Source: Alloprevotella sp. OH1205_COT-284
GTDB lineage: Bacteria > Bacteroidota > Bacteroidia > Bacteroidales > Bacteroidaceae
Direction: 5' to 3'
DNA: 58,950 nucleotides
Assembly: GCF_003859795.1 (NCBI RefSeq)
Contig: NZ_RQYI01000012.1
Location: 1-58,950 of the forward strand
In this document: piece by piece, positions 37,400 to 47,100 of the stretch
Layout of the letters: each line of letters begins with the position of its first letter
Numbering within the stretch: the first letter of the stretch is position 1
Translations under genes and position numbers: made by a program
Notes under the pieces: model-generated
The model's database searches: none
The model's input: the letters and a program-made list of their open reading frames with translations, nothing else
Told to the model about the DNA's origin: nothing

Positions 37400-38173
37400 T
37401 TATTGTCCTTGTTGTATGCGTTTGTGTATGCGTTGCAGGTTTTTCTTGTAGCGATTGACGCGCAGCCCCGAACCGGTCATGACCGTCCCGACGCAATATT
37501 TTGAAAACCCTCCGGGGTGGATGCGCAGTTTTCTGAGCAGCGGCAGAATGGGCGATGCCGCTCGTCCGTCGCGTTTGAGTTCGATGACCACGGCGTCGTC
37601 AAAAGAGGTTTCGGCGCCGGTTTGCAGGTCGCGAAAACGTATGTCGAAGTCAATGGTGAGCCGTTCCGTCTTTTCAAAATTGACGAGGGTGATTCTTCTG
37701 AACCGATTGGCCACGGTCGGTTGCAAATCGGCAAAGGTCTTGCCCGTGTTGAGTTGCAAAAAGTCCTCTCCGACGCCGTCGTTGAGCACGTCTTCGAGCG
37801 AGGGCACCTGCATTCTCACCTTGTGGGTCTTATTGCGATTGTCTTTGCGTTTGATTTCCAAAAACGTTTCGCCGTCGTTGGTGTAAGATCGCACACGGAC
37901 TTTCATTCTCGGCCGCGATCCGCATTGATGAATGCGAAACATGAAGCGGTCGCGGCTGTCGAAATAGGTCGTGGCGTATGGACTGAGCATTTCGCCTCTC
38001 ACCTTTTGCACAAAATAATGTCCTTGCGCCATGGCGAGCAGTTCCAGCAGTTTGTTCATGTGGGTCACAAACTTGGTGTCTGTCCGCTTCATCAGGCGTA
38101 TGGACTTCATTTCTTTCAGCGTGATGGTGGGCATTTGCTCTACAAGTTCACGAAGAGAGAGCGATTGTGTCAT
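37400..38173 (-). CDS. VTC-domain polyphosphate polymerase-like protein
   Basis: 257 aa. The triphosphate-tunnel fold is recognisable from paired basic and acidic strand motifs: LMKRTDTKFVTH, TYFDSRDRFMFR, RMKVRVRSYTNDGETFLEIK, LTIDFDIRFRD, VVIELKRDG and FSKYCVG. In yeast Vtc4 this domain makes polyphosphate from ATP; the bacterial homologues lack the SPX domain, as here, and their product is less certain. The frame opens at 38206; the start at 38173 follows the -7 box at 38193-38200. First gene of a five-gene operon. Confidence 0.87.
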   Translation of the reverse strand: MTQSLSLRELVEQMPTITLKEMKSIRLMKRTDTKFVTHMNKLLELLAMAQGHYFVQKVRGEMLSPYATTYFDSRDRFMFRIHQCGSRPRMKVRVRSYTNDGETFLEIKRKDNRNKTHKVRMQVPSLEDVLNDGVGEDFLQLNTGKTFADLQPTVANRFRRITLVNFEKTERLTIDFDIRFRDLQTGAETSFDDAVVIELKRDGRAASPILPLLRKLRIHPGGFSKYCVGTVMTGSGLRVNRYKKNLQRIHKRIQQGQ

Positions 38174-38192
38174 CGTTAGATTGATTTGCCCA

Positions 38193-38200
38193 CAAAAATA
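38193..38200 (-). promoter_or_regulatory. -7 box of the VTC operon promoter
   Basis: Minus-strand TATTTTTG, a perfect TAnnTTTG match, 20 nt upstream of the VTC ATG. A TTC at 20-nt spacing (38223-38221) may stand in for the -33 TTG. Confidence 0.55.
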
Positions 38201-38223
38201 ACACATTATTCTTGTTCACGGAA

Positions 38224-38420
38224 ATTTAATCGTAACTTATTGTCGAAACCTCCCACTGCTTGCTCATACACATTGATTGCCGACTGAAAAAGGCATAGAC
38301 GAACTCCACGGAGGCTTGTTGGAACGGTGGCCGAAAGTGTTTCTTTTTCGTTGGAGTGCGGCAAGGGTGTCGCCCTTTCGTCGCGCCGTTCTTCCGCCTT
38401 CGCTGTTGCCGCCGTTCCGT
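38224..38420. other. Gap sequence upstream of copy C
   Basis: No gene is supported. It includes GGCAAGGGTGTCGCCCTTTC (about 38362-38381), a small GGGTGTCGCCC hairpin that recurs near 39046 as GAGGGTGTCGCCCTC on the far side of copy C. Confidence 0.4.
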
Positions 38421-38946
38421 TTTCGATGAAACCGCCCTTTTTCGACGTTTTCTTACCTTATTTTTTATTTTTTGCCGTTTTGCCTTCACCGAAACGTTCA
38501 ACATCCTGAAATACAGCGAAATGTGTGCGAAGGCAAGTGAAGGCAAGACTTCTGAGAGGATTTGTAAGCGATTGAAAAACAGGGATGATACGGTGAAGGC
38601 AAAACCTTCTTTTGCTTTCACCTCCTTTCACTGCTTGCGGAGCAAAAACGCACATTTTCGAGATTTGCGGAAGAAGAAAATACAATGAAATAATTGATTT
38701 TCAGCAAACTGCAATCCGTCTTTGCATTTTGCCTTCGCTTTTTCCGTGCTTTGCCTTCACTTGCCTTCGCACACATTTCGCTGTTTTTCAGCTTGTTGCT
38801 TGTTTTTGCGGAGGCAGTGAAAGCAAAATTAAAACAAGTGACGCGCGCGTGCGCGAGAATGAGGAGGCGAAACGGATCACCGGCGGCCGAAGCTACATCG
38901 CCTCCCATGCGGAAACGACCGGCTCTGAGGTAAAGATTTTTATCTC
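38421..38946 (-). repeat. Dispersed GTGAAGGCA element, copy C (inverted)
   Basis: Read on the minus strand it has the same order of parts as copies B and D: CTGAGGTAA near 38935, alternating GC tract (38841-38855), paired TGCCTTCAC/TGCCTTCGC-type boxes, GTGAAAGGAGGTGAAAGC, TTTTGCCTTCACCG, a second double box, and a CGGTTTCATCGA end near 38421. It is more diverged than B from D and has an extra GCGAAGGC near 38731-38738. It lies between the divergent VTC and porX promoters. Confidence 0.8.
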
Positions 38947-39166
38947 CAATGTAGAATGTTCGGCACGGCCGTTCCGCAAAAAAAATATCGGCAAATCTTG
39001 CGAGAAGTGAGGAATGGGAAAAGGCCGGTCTTCTTCCGGTTTTGAGGGTGTCGCCCTCACGGCCGGAGGCTGCGTCGGGTGGAAAACGGGAACCGCGATT
39101 GGGAGCACGCCGCTCTTGAATTGCCGACGGCGGATTGCAACGAGGTGCTAAAATATATTTTCCGCT
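38947..39166. other. Gap between copy C and the porX promoter
   Basis: About 220 bp with no gene; contains the GAGGGTGTCGCCCTC hairpin (about 39045-39060). Nothing else recognisable. Confidence 0.4.
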
Positions 39167-39197
39167 TTTGTGCTTCGCGAAAAAAACGCTACCTTTG
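39167..39197 (+). promoter_or_regulatory. Promoter of porX
   Basis: TTTG (39167-39170), 19 nt, TACCTTTG (39190-39197). Predicted start near 39204, giving a leader of about 98 nt that holds a small ORF. Confidence 0.75.
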
Positions 39198-39228
39198 TCC
39201 ATCTTTCCAATGACGAAAACCGCTGCCG

Positions 39229-39330
39229 ATGAAAAAACTTCTCATGTTCTTGTCGAGAGGATTTTGCGGCGTTTTTGTGTCTATCTTCAAAATCATGCTT
39301 TATGAGCGCAAGACTCCTTTGGGTCGATGA
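39229..39330 (+). CDS. Possible 33-aa leader peptide overlapping the porX start
   Basis: An ATG at 39229, 25 nt after the predicted transcript start, opens a 33-codon frame beginning MKKLLMFLSRGFCGVF and ending at a TGA (39328-39330) 29 nt inside porX, in another frame. It is hydrophobic and basic, like a short membrane peptide. It could be a regulatory leader or chance; no conservation test was possible. Confidence 0.3.
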   Translation: MKKLLMFLSRGFCGVFVSIFKIMLYERKTPLGR

Positions 39331-40864
39331 CGAAATCGACCTCCTCAAACCCCATTGCATCTTTCTCGAAAAGCGAGGCTATCATGTCACCACCGTTTCC
39401 AACGGCCGCGATGCGATAGACCTCTGTCGGACGGCGGTGTTCGATCTGATGCTGCTCGACGAGAACATGCCCGGTCTGTCGGGGCTCGAAACGCTCAATG
39501 CCATTAAAGAAATACAGCCGACGCTGCCGGTGGTGATGGTGACGAAAAACGAGGCGGAAGACCTGATGGATCAAGCCATCGGCGCAAAAATTGCCGACTA
39601 TTTGCTCAAACCCGTCAATCCGATGCAAATTCTTCTCACCTTGAAGAAGAACATCCATTCGCGCATCATCGTGCAGGAACAAACCGAAACGAACTACCGG
39701 CAGGAGTTTGCGCAGCTCTCCCGACAAATCGACGAGGCAAAAGATGCCGCGGCGTGGAAAGAGCTCTACAAGCGGTTGGTGCGCTGGGAGTTGCAGCTCG
39801 AAGAGAGTGCCGACGCCCCGATGAACGACATGCTTCGCCTTCAAAAAGAGGAGGCCGATGCGGCTTTTGCCAAATGGGTGAAGCGCGACTATGAGAGCTG
39901 GCTGCATGCGCCGGAAGATCCGGAGTGTCCCTTGCTTTCGCCCGATGTGATGAGGCGCGTGGTGTTTCCGCGATTGGGAAAGGGGCGGCGCGTGGTGTTT
40001 CTCGTGCTCGACAATTTTCGCTATGACCAATGGCGCGTGCTTTCGCAGGAGCTGGCCGAGGAGTTCGACATCGAGGAGGATCTGTATTATGCCATTTTGC
40101 CCACTTCCACGCAATATGCCCGAAATGCCATTTTTTCGGGATTGATGCCGCTGCAAATCAAAGAGCAATATCCCGATCTGTGGGTGGAAGAAGATGAAGA
40201 CGAGGGGAAAAACCTCAACGAAGAAGCCCTCATTGCCAAACAAATGCAGCGACATCGGCGAAAAGAAACGGTGTCGTATCACAAACTCAACGATTCGGCC
40301 GCGGTCGAAAAGCTGTTGAACAATTTTTCGGCCTTGAAGCATCATGACTTGAACGTCTTGGTCATCAACTTCATCGACATCCTTTCGCACGCACGCACCG
40401 AAAGCAAAATGGTGCGCGAATTGGCTTCCAACGAGGCGGCCTATCGTGCCATAACGCTGTCGTGGTTTCGCAACACGGCCATGAGGGAGCTGTTTCGGAA
40501 ATTGGCCGAAGACGACGCCCAAATCATCATGACCACCGACCACGGATCCATACGCGTCGATACCCCTTGCAAGGTGGTGGGCGATCGAAATGTCAATACC
40601 AATTTGCGCTACAAACTGGGCAAAAACCTGAGCTATCCCCCGAAAGAGGTTTTCGAGGTGAAAACGCCCAAACGCTTCTTGCTGCCGGCACCCAACCTCT
40701 CGACGACCTATATCTTTGCCACCGGGGCACGCTTTTTTGCCTATCCCAACAACTATAACTACTACGTACAATATTATCGCGACACGTTTCAGCACGGCGG
40801 CATATCGATGGAGGAAATGATCGTCCCCATCGTGTGTCTGCGTTCCAAACAAAATCTCGACTGA
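39302..40864 (+). CDS. porX: PorX-type response regulator with PglZ domain
   Basis: 520 aa cytoplasmic regulator of type IX secretion. The receiver domain (1-120) has the acidic pair in LLWVDDE (9-10), the phosphorylation site Asp53 in LMLLDENMPGLSG, and the conserved Lys in LLKPVNP. A helical linker leads to a PglZ alkaline-phosphatase-like domain (about 215-515) with VVFLVLDNFRYDQW, QYARNAIFSGLMP, LVINFIDILSHARTE and IIMTTDHGS, the metal-binding residues of this superfamily. Size matches P. gingivalis PorX (518 aa as I recall). No sensor kinase gene (porY) is adjacent. The start at 39302 (MSARLLWVDDE) fits the family. Confidence 0.93.
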   Translation: MSARLLWVDDEIDLLKPHCIFLEKRGYHVTTVSNGRDAIDLCRTAVFDLMLLDENMPGLSGLETLNAIKEIQPTLPVVMVTKNEAEDLMDQAIGAKIADYLLKPVNPMQILLTLKKNIHSRIIVQEQTETNYRQEFAQLSRQIDEAKDAAAWKELYKRLVRWELQLEESADAPMNDMLRLQKEEADAAFAKWVKRDYESWLHAPEDPECPLLSPDVMRRVVFPRLGKGRRVVFLVLDNFRYDQWRVLSQELAEEFDIEEDLYYAILPTSTQYARNAIFSGLMPLQIKEQYPDLWVEEDEDEGKNLNEEALIAKQMQRHRRKETVSYHKLNDSAAVEKLLNNFSALKHHDLNVLVINFIDILSHARTESKMVRELASNEAAYRAITLSWFRNTAMRELFRKLAEDDAQIIMTTDHGSIRVDTPCKVVGDRNVNTNLRYKLGKNLSYPPKEVFEVKTPKRFLLPAPNLSTTYIFATGARFFAYPNNYNYYVQYYRDTFQHGGISMEEMIVPIVCLRSKQNLD

Positions 40865-40939
40865 GGGCGAATGCAGAGAAAGAATAGCCCTATCGACACA
40901 GCGAGAGCAAACTTGTCGTTTGACACAAAACGCTCTATC

Positions 40940-41632
40940 ATGAAAAAAATCGTCATCGCCATCGACGGCCACAGTTCCTGCGGCAAAAGCACGATGGCCA
41001 AACAGCTCGCTCGCGAGGTGGGCTATATCTATGTGGACAGCGGTGCCATGTATCGCGCAGTCACCCTCTTTGCACTGCGTGCCGGTTTGTTTGAACCCGA
41101 CGGCACAATTCGGCACGCCGAACTGCGGGCACGCATGCCGGAAGTGAAAGTGTCTTTTCGACTTGACGAGGCGAGCGGACTTCCTCGCACGATGCTCAAC
41201 GGAGAAGACGTGGAAGAGGCCATTCGCACGATCGAAGTGAGCAACTGCGTCAGTCCCATAGCCACCCTCGACTTTGTTCGCGAGGCCATGACTTCGCTGC
41301 AACAAGAGATGGGCAAGAGCAAAGGTATCGTGATGGACGGTCGCGACATCGGAACGGCCGTTTTCCCCAATGCCGAACTGAAAATTTTTGTCACCGCTTC
41401 GGCCGAAGTGAGAGCGCGTCGTCGTTACGATGAACTGCAAGCCAAAGGAATGCCGGCTACTTTTGAGGAAATCTTGCACAATGTGCAAGAAAGGGATTAT
41501 ATCGACTCGCATCGCGAAATCAATCCGCTGCGACAAGCTCCCGACGCCCTCGTGCTCGACAATTCTACACTCACAATCGAAGAACAAAATGAGTGGTTGC
41601 ACTACCAATTCAAACAAGCCGTGGGCGAATAG
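40940..41632 (+). CDS. cmk: Cytidylate kinase
   Basis: 230 aa enzyme phosphorylating CMP and dCMP. P-loop [18 protein letters not shown] (6-23), [14 protein letters not shown] (CMP-binding), [13 protein letters not shown], and the lid [13 protein letters not shown]. Length fits. The frame opens at 40871; the start at 40940 ([13 protein letters not shown]) matches the family. It lies 75 nt after porX with no visible promoter, so it is probably cotranscribed. Confidence 0.95.
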   Translation: MKKIVIAIDGHSSCGKSTMAKQLAREVGYIYVDSGAMYRAVTLFALRAGLFEPDGTIRHAELRARMPEVKVSFRLDEASGLPRTMLNGEDVEEAIRTIEVSNCVSPIATLDFVREAMTSLQQEMGKSKGIVMDGRDIGTAVFPNAELKIFVTASAEVRARRRYDELQAKGMPATFEEILHNVQERDYIDSHREINPLRQAPDALVLDNSTLTIEEQNEWLHYQFKQAVGE

Positions 41633-41671
41633 AAACGGCGCAAGTTTCTACGCCTCGGCATTTTAACGTGT

Positions 41672-43972
41672 ATGAAATTATCTGAACTACGCAATCAAGA
41701 AACGGGCTTTGTCGTCACGCTCGACGGAAGCCCGTCTTTTCGACTTCGCCTTGAAGAACTCGGTTTTGTGCCCGGACAAGAGGTGAAGCGGCTTTATGCC
41801 TCTCCTGTCGGTTCGCCGATCGTTTTTGCCATGTTGGGACAGCGGGTGGCGTTGAGGCGCATTGAGGCGGAATTGATAGGCATTACCACCGAGCGACCCG
41901 ACGAAAACTATGCCGATGAGCAACGAGTGGCCAAAAACGCTGCTACGGCAACCCTGCGTCGCGACCGAAAGGCCGCGCCCTTCAATATCGGCCACCGCCA
42001 CGCGCCCGGAGAACCCACGCATCCCGACGATTTCCACGCCATGAGTTGCTCGCCGGCATCGTGTGCCGGATGTGCCGGATGTGCACCGCGAAAAAAACTT
42101 GCACCCAAACAGGAGGGCACGATCACCATTGCCCTCGTGGGCAATCCGAACTGTGGAAAGACCACCGTGTTCAATGCGGCTTCGGGAGGACATGAGCGAA
42201 CGGGAAACTATGCCGGAGTGACGGTGTCGAGCGTGGTGGGCGAAACCTGTTTTGAGGGACGCACAATCCGCTTTGTCGATTTGCCCGGCACGTACAGCCT
42301 GCGGGCATATTCGCCGGAAGAGGCCTATGTGATGAACGAATTGCAAAAGGGAGAAATTGATGTCGTGCTCAATGTGCTCGATGTCAATAACCTCGAACGC
42401 AATCTGTTGCTCACCCTCCAACTTCGAGAACTGGGCATTCCGATGGTGGGAGTGCTCAATATGTATGATGAGTTTGAAGAAAGCGGTTCGAGCCTTGATC
42501 TCGAACGTCTGGAAACGCATGTCGGCATGCCTTTTGTGCCGTGTGTGGCGAGTCGCCGCCGTGGCATTGATGATGCTATCCGATCGGCGTTGAAATTGGT
42601 CGATGCCCGGGAGGAGGCGTTGCGATCGGGAGAGAGCGATCCCCTCTCTTCCTCGCTTCGTGACGATCCCCATAGCCATGCCGATCCGCACGCCCTCGTG
42701 CACCACTATCTTTCTGACATCTACCGATTGCGGGAAGGCCGCGCCGTTCGTCTGTCGGAAATGCTCGACAAGTGGCTGGCCAAGAGTGGTTTGGCCTACT
42801 TGGCATTTTTCGTCGTGATGTTTCTTGTGTTTCATGCCACTTTCACGCTCGGAGCCTATCCCATGGACTGGATGGAACTCGGCATCGGAAAGCTGGGAGA
42901 GGTGATCGGTTCGGTATTGCCGGACTCTTGGGCGACAGATCTTTTGGTCGACGGCATCATCGGCGGTGTGGGAGCCGTCATTGTCTTTCTCCCCAACATC
43001 TTGATTTTGTACTTCTTCATCTCGATACTCGAAGATTCGGGCTATTTGGCACGTGCGGCATTGCTGTTTGATCCGCTTCTGCGCCGGGTAGGCTTGCACG
43101 GCAAATCGTTCTTCCCGATGCTTACAGGTTTCGGGTGCAACGTGCCGGCGGTTATGGCCACCCGAACCATAGAAAGTCGCAAGAGCCGGCTGATTACGAT
43201 GGTCACACTGCCCTTCATGTCGTGTTCCGCCCGTCTGCCGGTTTACGTCGTGTTTACCGCAGCTTTCTTTCCCGATTCGGCCACTTATGTGATGTTCGGC
43301 CTTTATGTGGGCGGTATATTGGTGGCGTTTGCTTCGGCATGGATGCTCAATTTTGTCATTCGCCGTCGTGAAGAAAGCCATTTCGTAATGGAAATTCCCC
43401 CTTATCGTCGCCCCGTTCCGACGAGTGTGTTGCACCACACTTGGGAGAAAGGTCGTCAGTATCTTCGCAAAATGGGAGGCCTCATTCTTGTGGCTTCGGT
43501 GGTGGTTTGGCTGTTGGGCTATTTCCCGCGTGCCGAGGGGGATGTCACGCCTGCTCAACAACAAGAACAATCGTATCTCGGACGTGCCGGACATCTTTTG
43601 CGCCCCATCATCGAACCGCTCGGCTTCGATTGGCGCATGGGAGTGGGCATCTTGGCCGGTGCCGGAGCAAAAGAGCTGATGGTGTCCACGCTTGGCGTGT
43701 TGTATCAGCTCGACGAAGAGAGTGCGGCGGCCGTGGGAAGCGGTGACGACGAAGAGGCCGACGGAAAACTGGTGGAGGCCATTCGTGCCACGACACCGCC
43801 TGCTGCCGGATTGAGCTATGTGGTGTTTGCTTTGCTCTACTTCCCCTGCTTGGCGACTATTGCGGCGATTCGGGGCGAGAGCGGCCGTTGGCGATACGCT
43901 CTTTTCTCTGCCTTTTATTCCACCTCTTTGGCTTATGTGGCGGCATGGCTGGCTTTTCGCCTCGCTTCGTAA
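41672..43972 (+). CDS. feoB: FeoA-FeoB fusion ferrous iron transporter
   Basis: 766 aa. Residues 1-73 are an SH3-like FeoA domain (LRLEELGFVPGQEVKRLY). A linker holds a Cys cluster C126-x4-C131-x2-C134-x2-C137. The FeoB G domain follows with GNPNCGKTTVF (G1), DLPGTYSL (G3) and LNMYDE at the G4 position. The membrane part has the Gate motifs (LTGFGCNVPAVMATRT, LPFMSCSARLPVYV) and about ten segments, ending in LFSAFYSTSLAYVAAWLA. It imports Fe2+ across the inner membrane; FeoA-FeoB fusion is known in Porphyromonas and Bacteroides. It starts 39 nt after cmk. No Fur-like box was recognised. Confidence 0.95.
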   Translation: MKLSELRNQETGFVVTLDGSPSFRLRLEELGFVPGQEVKRLYASPVGSPIVFAMLGQRVALRRIEAELIGITTERPDENYADEQRVAKNAATATLRRDRKAAPFNIGHRHAPGEPTHPDDFHAMSCSPASCAGCAGCAPRKKLAPKQEGTITIALVGNPNCGKTTVFNAASGGHERTGNYAGVTVSSVVGETCFEGRTIRFVDLPGTYSLRAYSPEEAYVMNELQKGEIDVVLNVLDVNNLERNLLLTLQLRELGIPMVGVLNMYDEFEESGSSLDLERLETHVGMPFVPCVASRRRGIDDAIRSALKLVDAREEALRSGESDPLSSSLRDDPHSHADPHALVHHYLSDIYRLREGRAVRLSEMLDKWLAKSGLAYLAFFVVMFLVFHATFTLGAYPMDWMELGIGKLGEVIGSVLPDSWATDLLVDGIIGGVGAVIVFLPNILILYFFISILEDSGYLARAALLFDPLLRRVGLHGKSFFPMLTGFGCNVPAVMATRTIESRKSRLITMVTLPFMSCSARLPVYVVFTAAFFPDSATYVMFGLYVGGILVAFASAWMLNFVIRRREESHFVMEIPPYRRPVPTSVLHHTWEKGRQYLRKMGGLILVASVVVWLLGYFPRAEGDVTPAQQQEQSYLGRAGHLLRPIIEPLGFDWRMGVGILAGAGAKELMVSTLGVLYQLDEESAAAVGSGDDEEADGKLVEAIRATTPPAAGLSYVVFALLYFPCLATIAAIRGESGRWRYALFSAFYSTSLAYVAAWLAFRLAS

Positions 43973-44077
43973 GTCTGTCCGTTTTCGTAGAGTCGGCCTC
44001 GCACTTCTTGCCAATGATCGCGTCTTTCCCGTTTCGGCATGTCGAGGTATGGACGACGAACATGTCGAGCACATGAA

Positions 44078-44118
44078 AATTGCGCCGATCGTTTCCGAGA
44101 AGGAGGCGATCGGCGCAA
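44078..44118. terminator. Hairpin between convergent feoB and GH20 genes
   Basis: TTGCGCCGATCG (44080-44091) pairs perfectly with CGATCGGCGCAA (44107-44118) around a 15-nt loop. T-rich sequence follows on both strands (ATTGTTTGT, and TTTTCAT on minus), so it may terminate both genes. Confidence 0.65.
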
Positions 44119-44185
44119 ATTGTTTGTCGTCACAAAGCAATCGTTTGTCGTTACAAAGAAGTGCGGACGAATGGTGAGAAGAGGG

Positions 44186-47100
44186 CTATTTCAACAGCAC
44201 TTTCTTTCCGTTCACAATATAGAGACCGGTGTGAGAGGGGGCAACCCGACGTCCCGAAAGGTCGTGGATGGTTTGGTGGGAAGGTTGCCCGACAAGCGGG
44301 GAGGATATGGCATTGGGAGCGGAATAAAGACAACGCACGGTGGTATGCTTCGATACGCTCTTCAAATCGTCGGCGTTCTCAATGGAGCGCAATTCCTTGC
44401 CGGCGATGAGCGGAGCGACGAAGGTAAAGGAGTGGCCGGCCGGAACGAGGTGGAATTTCTGATCGAGGGTGCTGTTGTCATCGCCGGAAACGGCCAAGAG
44501 GGTGACGCCGAAATAAGGGGCTGCGAAATAGCGATGTAGGCGATAGGGGTGACCATAGGTGTGCCAACCCGTCATACTGTTCTCCGCACCATCCCAGTAG
44601 AGTCCGTTGCTGCCTTGCACCTTCCACGTTTCTTTGTCGGCATTGAGGGTGAATTGAAACGAACCGGGAGTTTTCGAAACGATGATGCTGCCCGATCTTT
44701 TCATTTCGGGAATGTATTTATTGACCACTTCGTTTTTGATTTTCCATTTGGCACCGCTCTTTTCAAACACCCATGTGAAATAGGGGTCGGCCTCCCCAAA
44801 GGTGAGGTTTCCGCGCATGATTTGCAGGGTGGAGGGATTGAGGTTGCGGTAGCCGGCGCGTTCGGGGTTGTTGCTCGAAGTGTCGTAGATGACGAGGCCG
44901 ATGCCGTCTTCCAAACGGCTCACGGGTTCGGCCAAAGCCTTGACACCCGAATAGGCTTCGGTGGAATAGACGATGACGATGTGTGTGTCGGCCTTTGGCG
45001 TTTGGGTGAGTGCTTCGGTCGGCACGTCTACGGCCGTGTAGTAGGGGATTTCGGGCACTTTGATGTCGGCGGTAGTTCCAATGGGCACATGGATTGTGTC
45101 GCGACGCAGGAGAGCACCGTGCTTGTCTTCGCAGGAGAGATAGACGAGGTTTGACACACGCTCGTAACTGAGATTGAAAGTGGCGTCCTCGGTGGGCGAT
45201 ACGTTGTCGGGGAGTTGAGTTTTGAGTTTGTATCCGGCGAATGAAGGCGGGGTGAGCGTGATGTCGCCTTGTGCGATAATCTCTTTAACTTTACCCAACT
45301 CTTTGTTTTCCGTGTCGGTGCAAACGTAGGTGATCGTTCTTGCCGGTATCAGTTGCCAAGCCGCACCCTGAGGGCGCACGGCATTGCCGAGACCTTCCTT
45401 GTTGCCCGCGCTGACGATGCCGGGAAGAGCCGGGGATTGATGAGGCACGGGGAAGAGGTTTTTGTTGGAAACGGAAATGGTGAAATCCTTGTGGGCAGGG
45501 TTGTAGGAGAGGGTGAGCGGAGTTGCATTGCCCATGGAAAGAGGAAAGCCCAATGTGCCTTGGAGGTTGGAGGCGGCATTGCCGATGCTGCGGCCGGTGG
45601 TGACGTTTTTCAGACGGAGTTTGAGCTGGCGCGTGGCAGGATCGTAGGGGGTGACTTCGGTGGCCATCCAACCGATGTTGGCACGAGAGTCTGTGGTGTG
45701 CATCGGGTGTTGCGATTTGCCGTTGTCGGAAATGGCCGTTCCCTTGAAACGATCGATGGCGCAGCGCACGATGTAGGTTTTTCCGTTTTCGGGAATGACG
45801 GCCGGCGGTGTGTCGTCAATGGGAGGAATGGGCGAGGGATTGGTGTTGAGGAAGTGGCGGCCGTATTGATAATTGTTGTAGTTGAGCATGACGGTGTCGG
45901 CCCTCATGCGCTCCGCGAAGTTGTTGAAGTTGCGCAGCGATTGCGGCGTCCAGCCGGCTTCGGCCACGGCAATGAGCCGGGGGAAGGTGAGGTATTCGAG
46001 AAGGTCGTCGTTGCCCACGTGTTCTGTCCAGAAGGTCGCTTGTACGCCTCGTGTGTAAGCATTTGAAACGGGAGCATGGTTGTAAACGGCTTTCAGGTGG
46101 TCGCTTCCGTCGCCGGGGAGCGAAATCTCCCACGGTTCGTTGCCGGCTTGTCGGTTGATGTAGTAAGGTCTTTGAGGCGTGTAGATGTGTGGCAGTTTGA
46201 GCTGAGCGGCTTTTTTGGCGGCTTCTGCGGCTCCGATCCAGCAATAGACGGTGGCACCGGTGGCTTTCATAATGTCGAGATCGGTGCCGTTTGCGGTAAT
46301 GGCCTCGTTCCAAACGGCCAGTTTACGACCGCGTGCTTTGACGTGTTCGTTCATCTCTTTGATGAAGTGGCTTTGCAGCTGACGATAGGATTTGAGGCCG
46401 AGTTTGTTGTAGAGCGCTTTGCAGAGGGCGTTGTTTTCCCAAGCGGACGTGGGGCATTCGTCGCCGCCGATGTGGATCGTCTTCGAGGGGAAAATGTCCA
46501 TCAGCTCGGTGAGGATGTTTTTGGCAAATTGCACCGAACGGGGATTGGCCACGTTGAGGATATGGGTGGAGATCCCTCCGTGTGTCCATACCGTGGGCGG
46601 ATTGTCGGGATTGCACGAAAATTCCGGATAGGAAGCCATGGCGGCAACGAAATGGCCGGGCATGTCGATTTCGGGGATGATCTCAATGTGGCGTTCGGCG
46701 GCATAGGCCACGATGTCGCGAAGTTCCTCTTGTGTGTAGAAGTAGGGGCCGTATTGCTCGTTTGTCCAATAGGCTCCGTGATACATGGCGGTCAGATAGG
46801 TGTTTGCCGCCACCGAACCGATGCGCGTGAGGTTGGGATATTGTTTCACCTCCCAACGCCAACCTTGGTCGTCGGTCAGGTGAAAGTGGAAAGCATTCAT
46901 CTTGTAGGCTGCCATGACGTCGATGATGCGTTTGATTTGTTTGGCCGAGAAAAAGTGACGGCTCACGTCGAGCATGAAACCTCTATATTTGTAGCGAGGA
47001 GCATCGGTGATGGACACATAGGGCAGGGTGTAGGTCGTGACTTTGCTGTCTTTCACTCCGGCCATGATGCAGGCCGGAAGCATCTTTTTCAGACTCACGA

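Noticed and set aside
41687-44140. 817-codon minus-strand ORF opposite feoB
   Set aside because: Antisense shadow of the feoAB reading frame; His/Arg-rich without domains.
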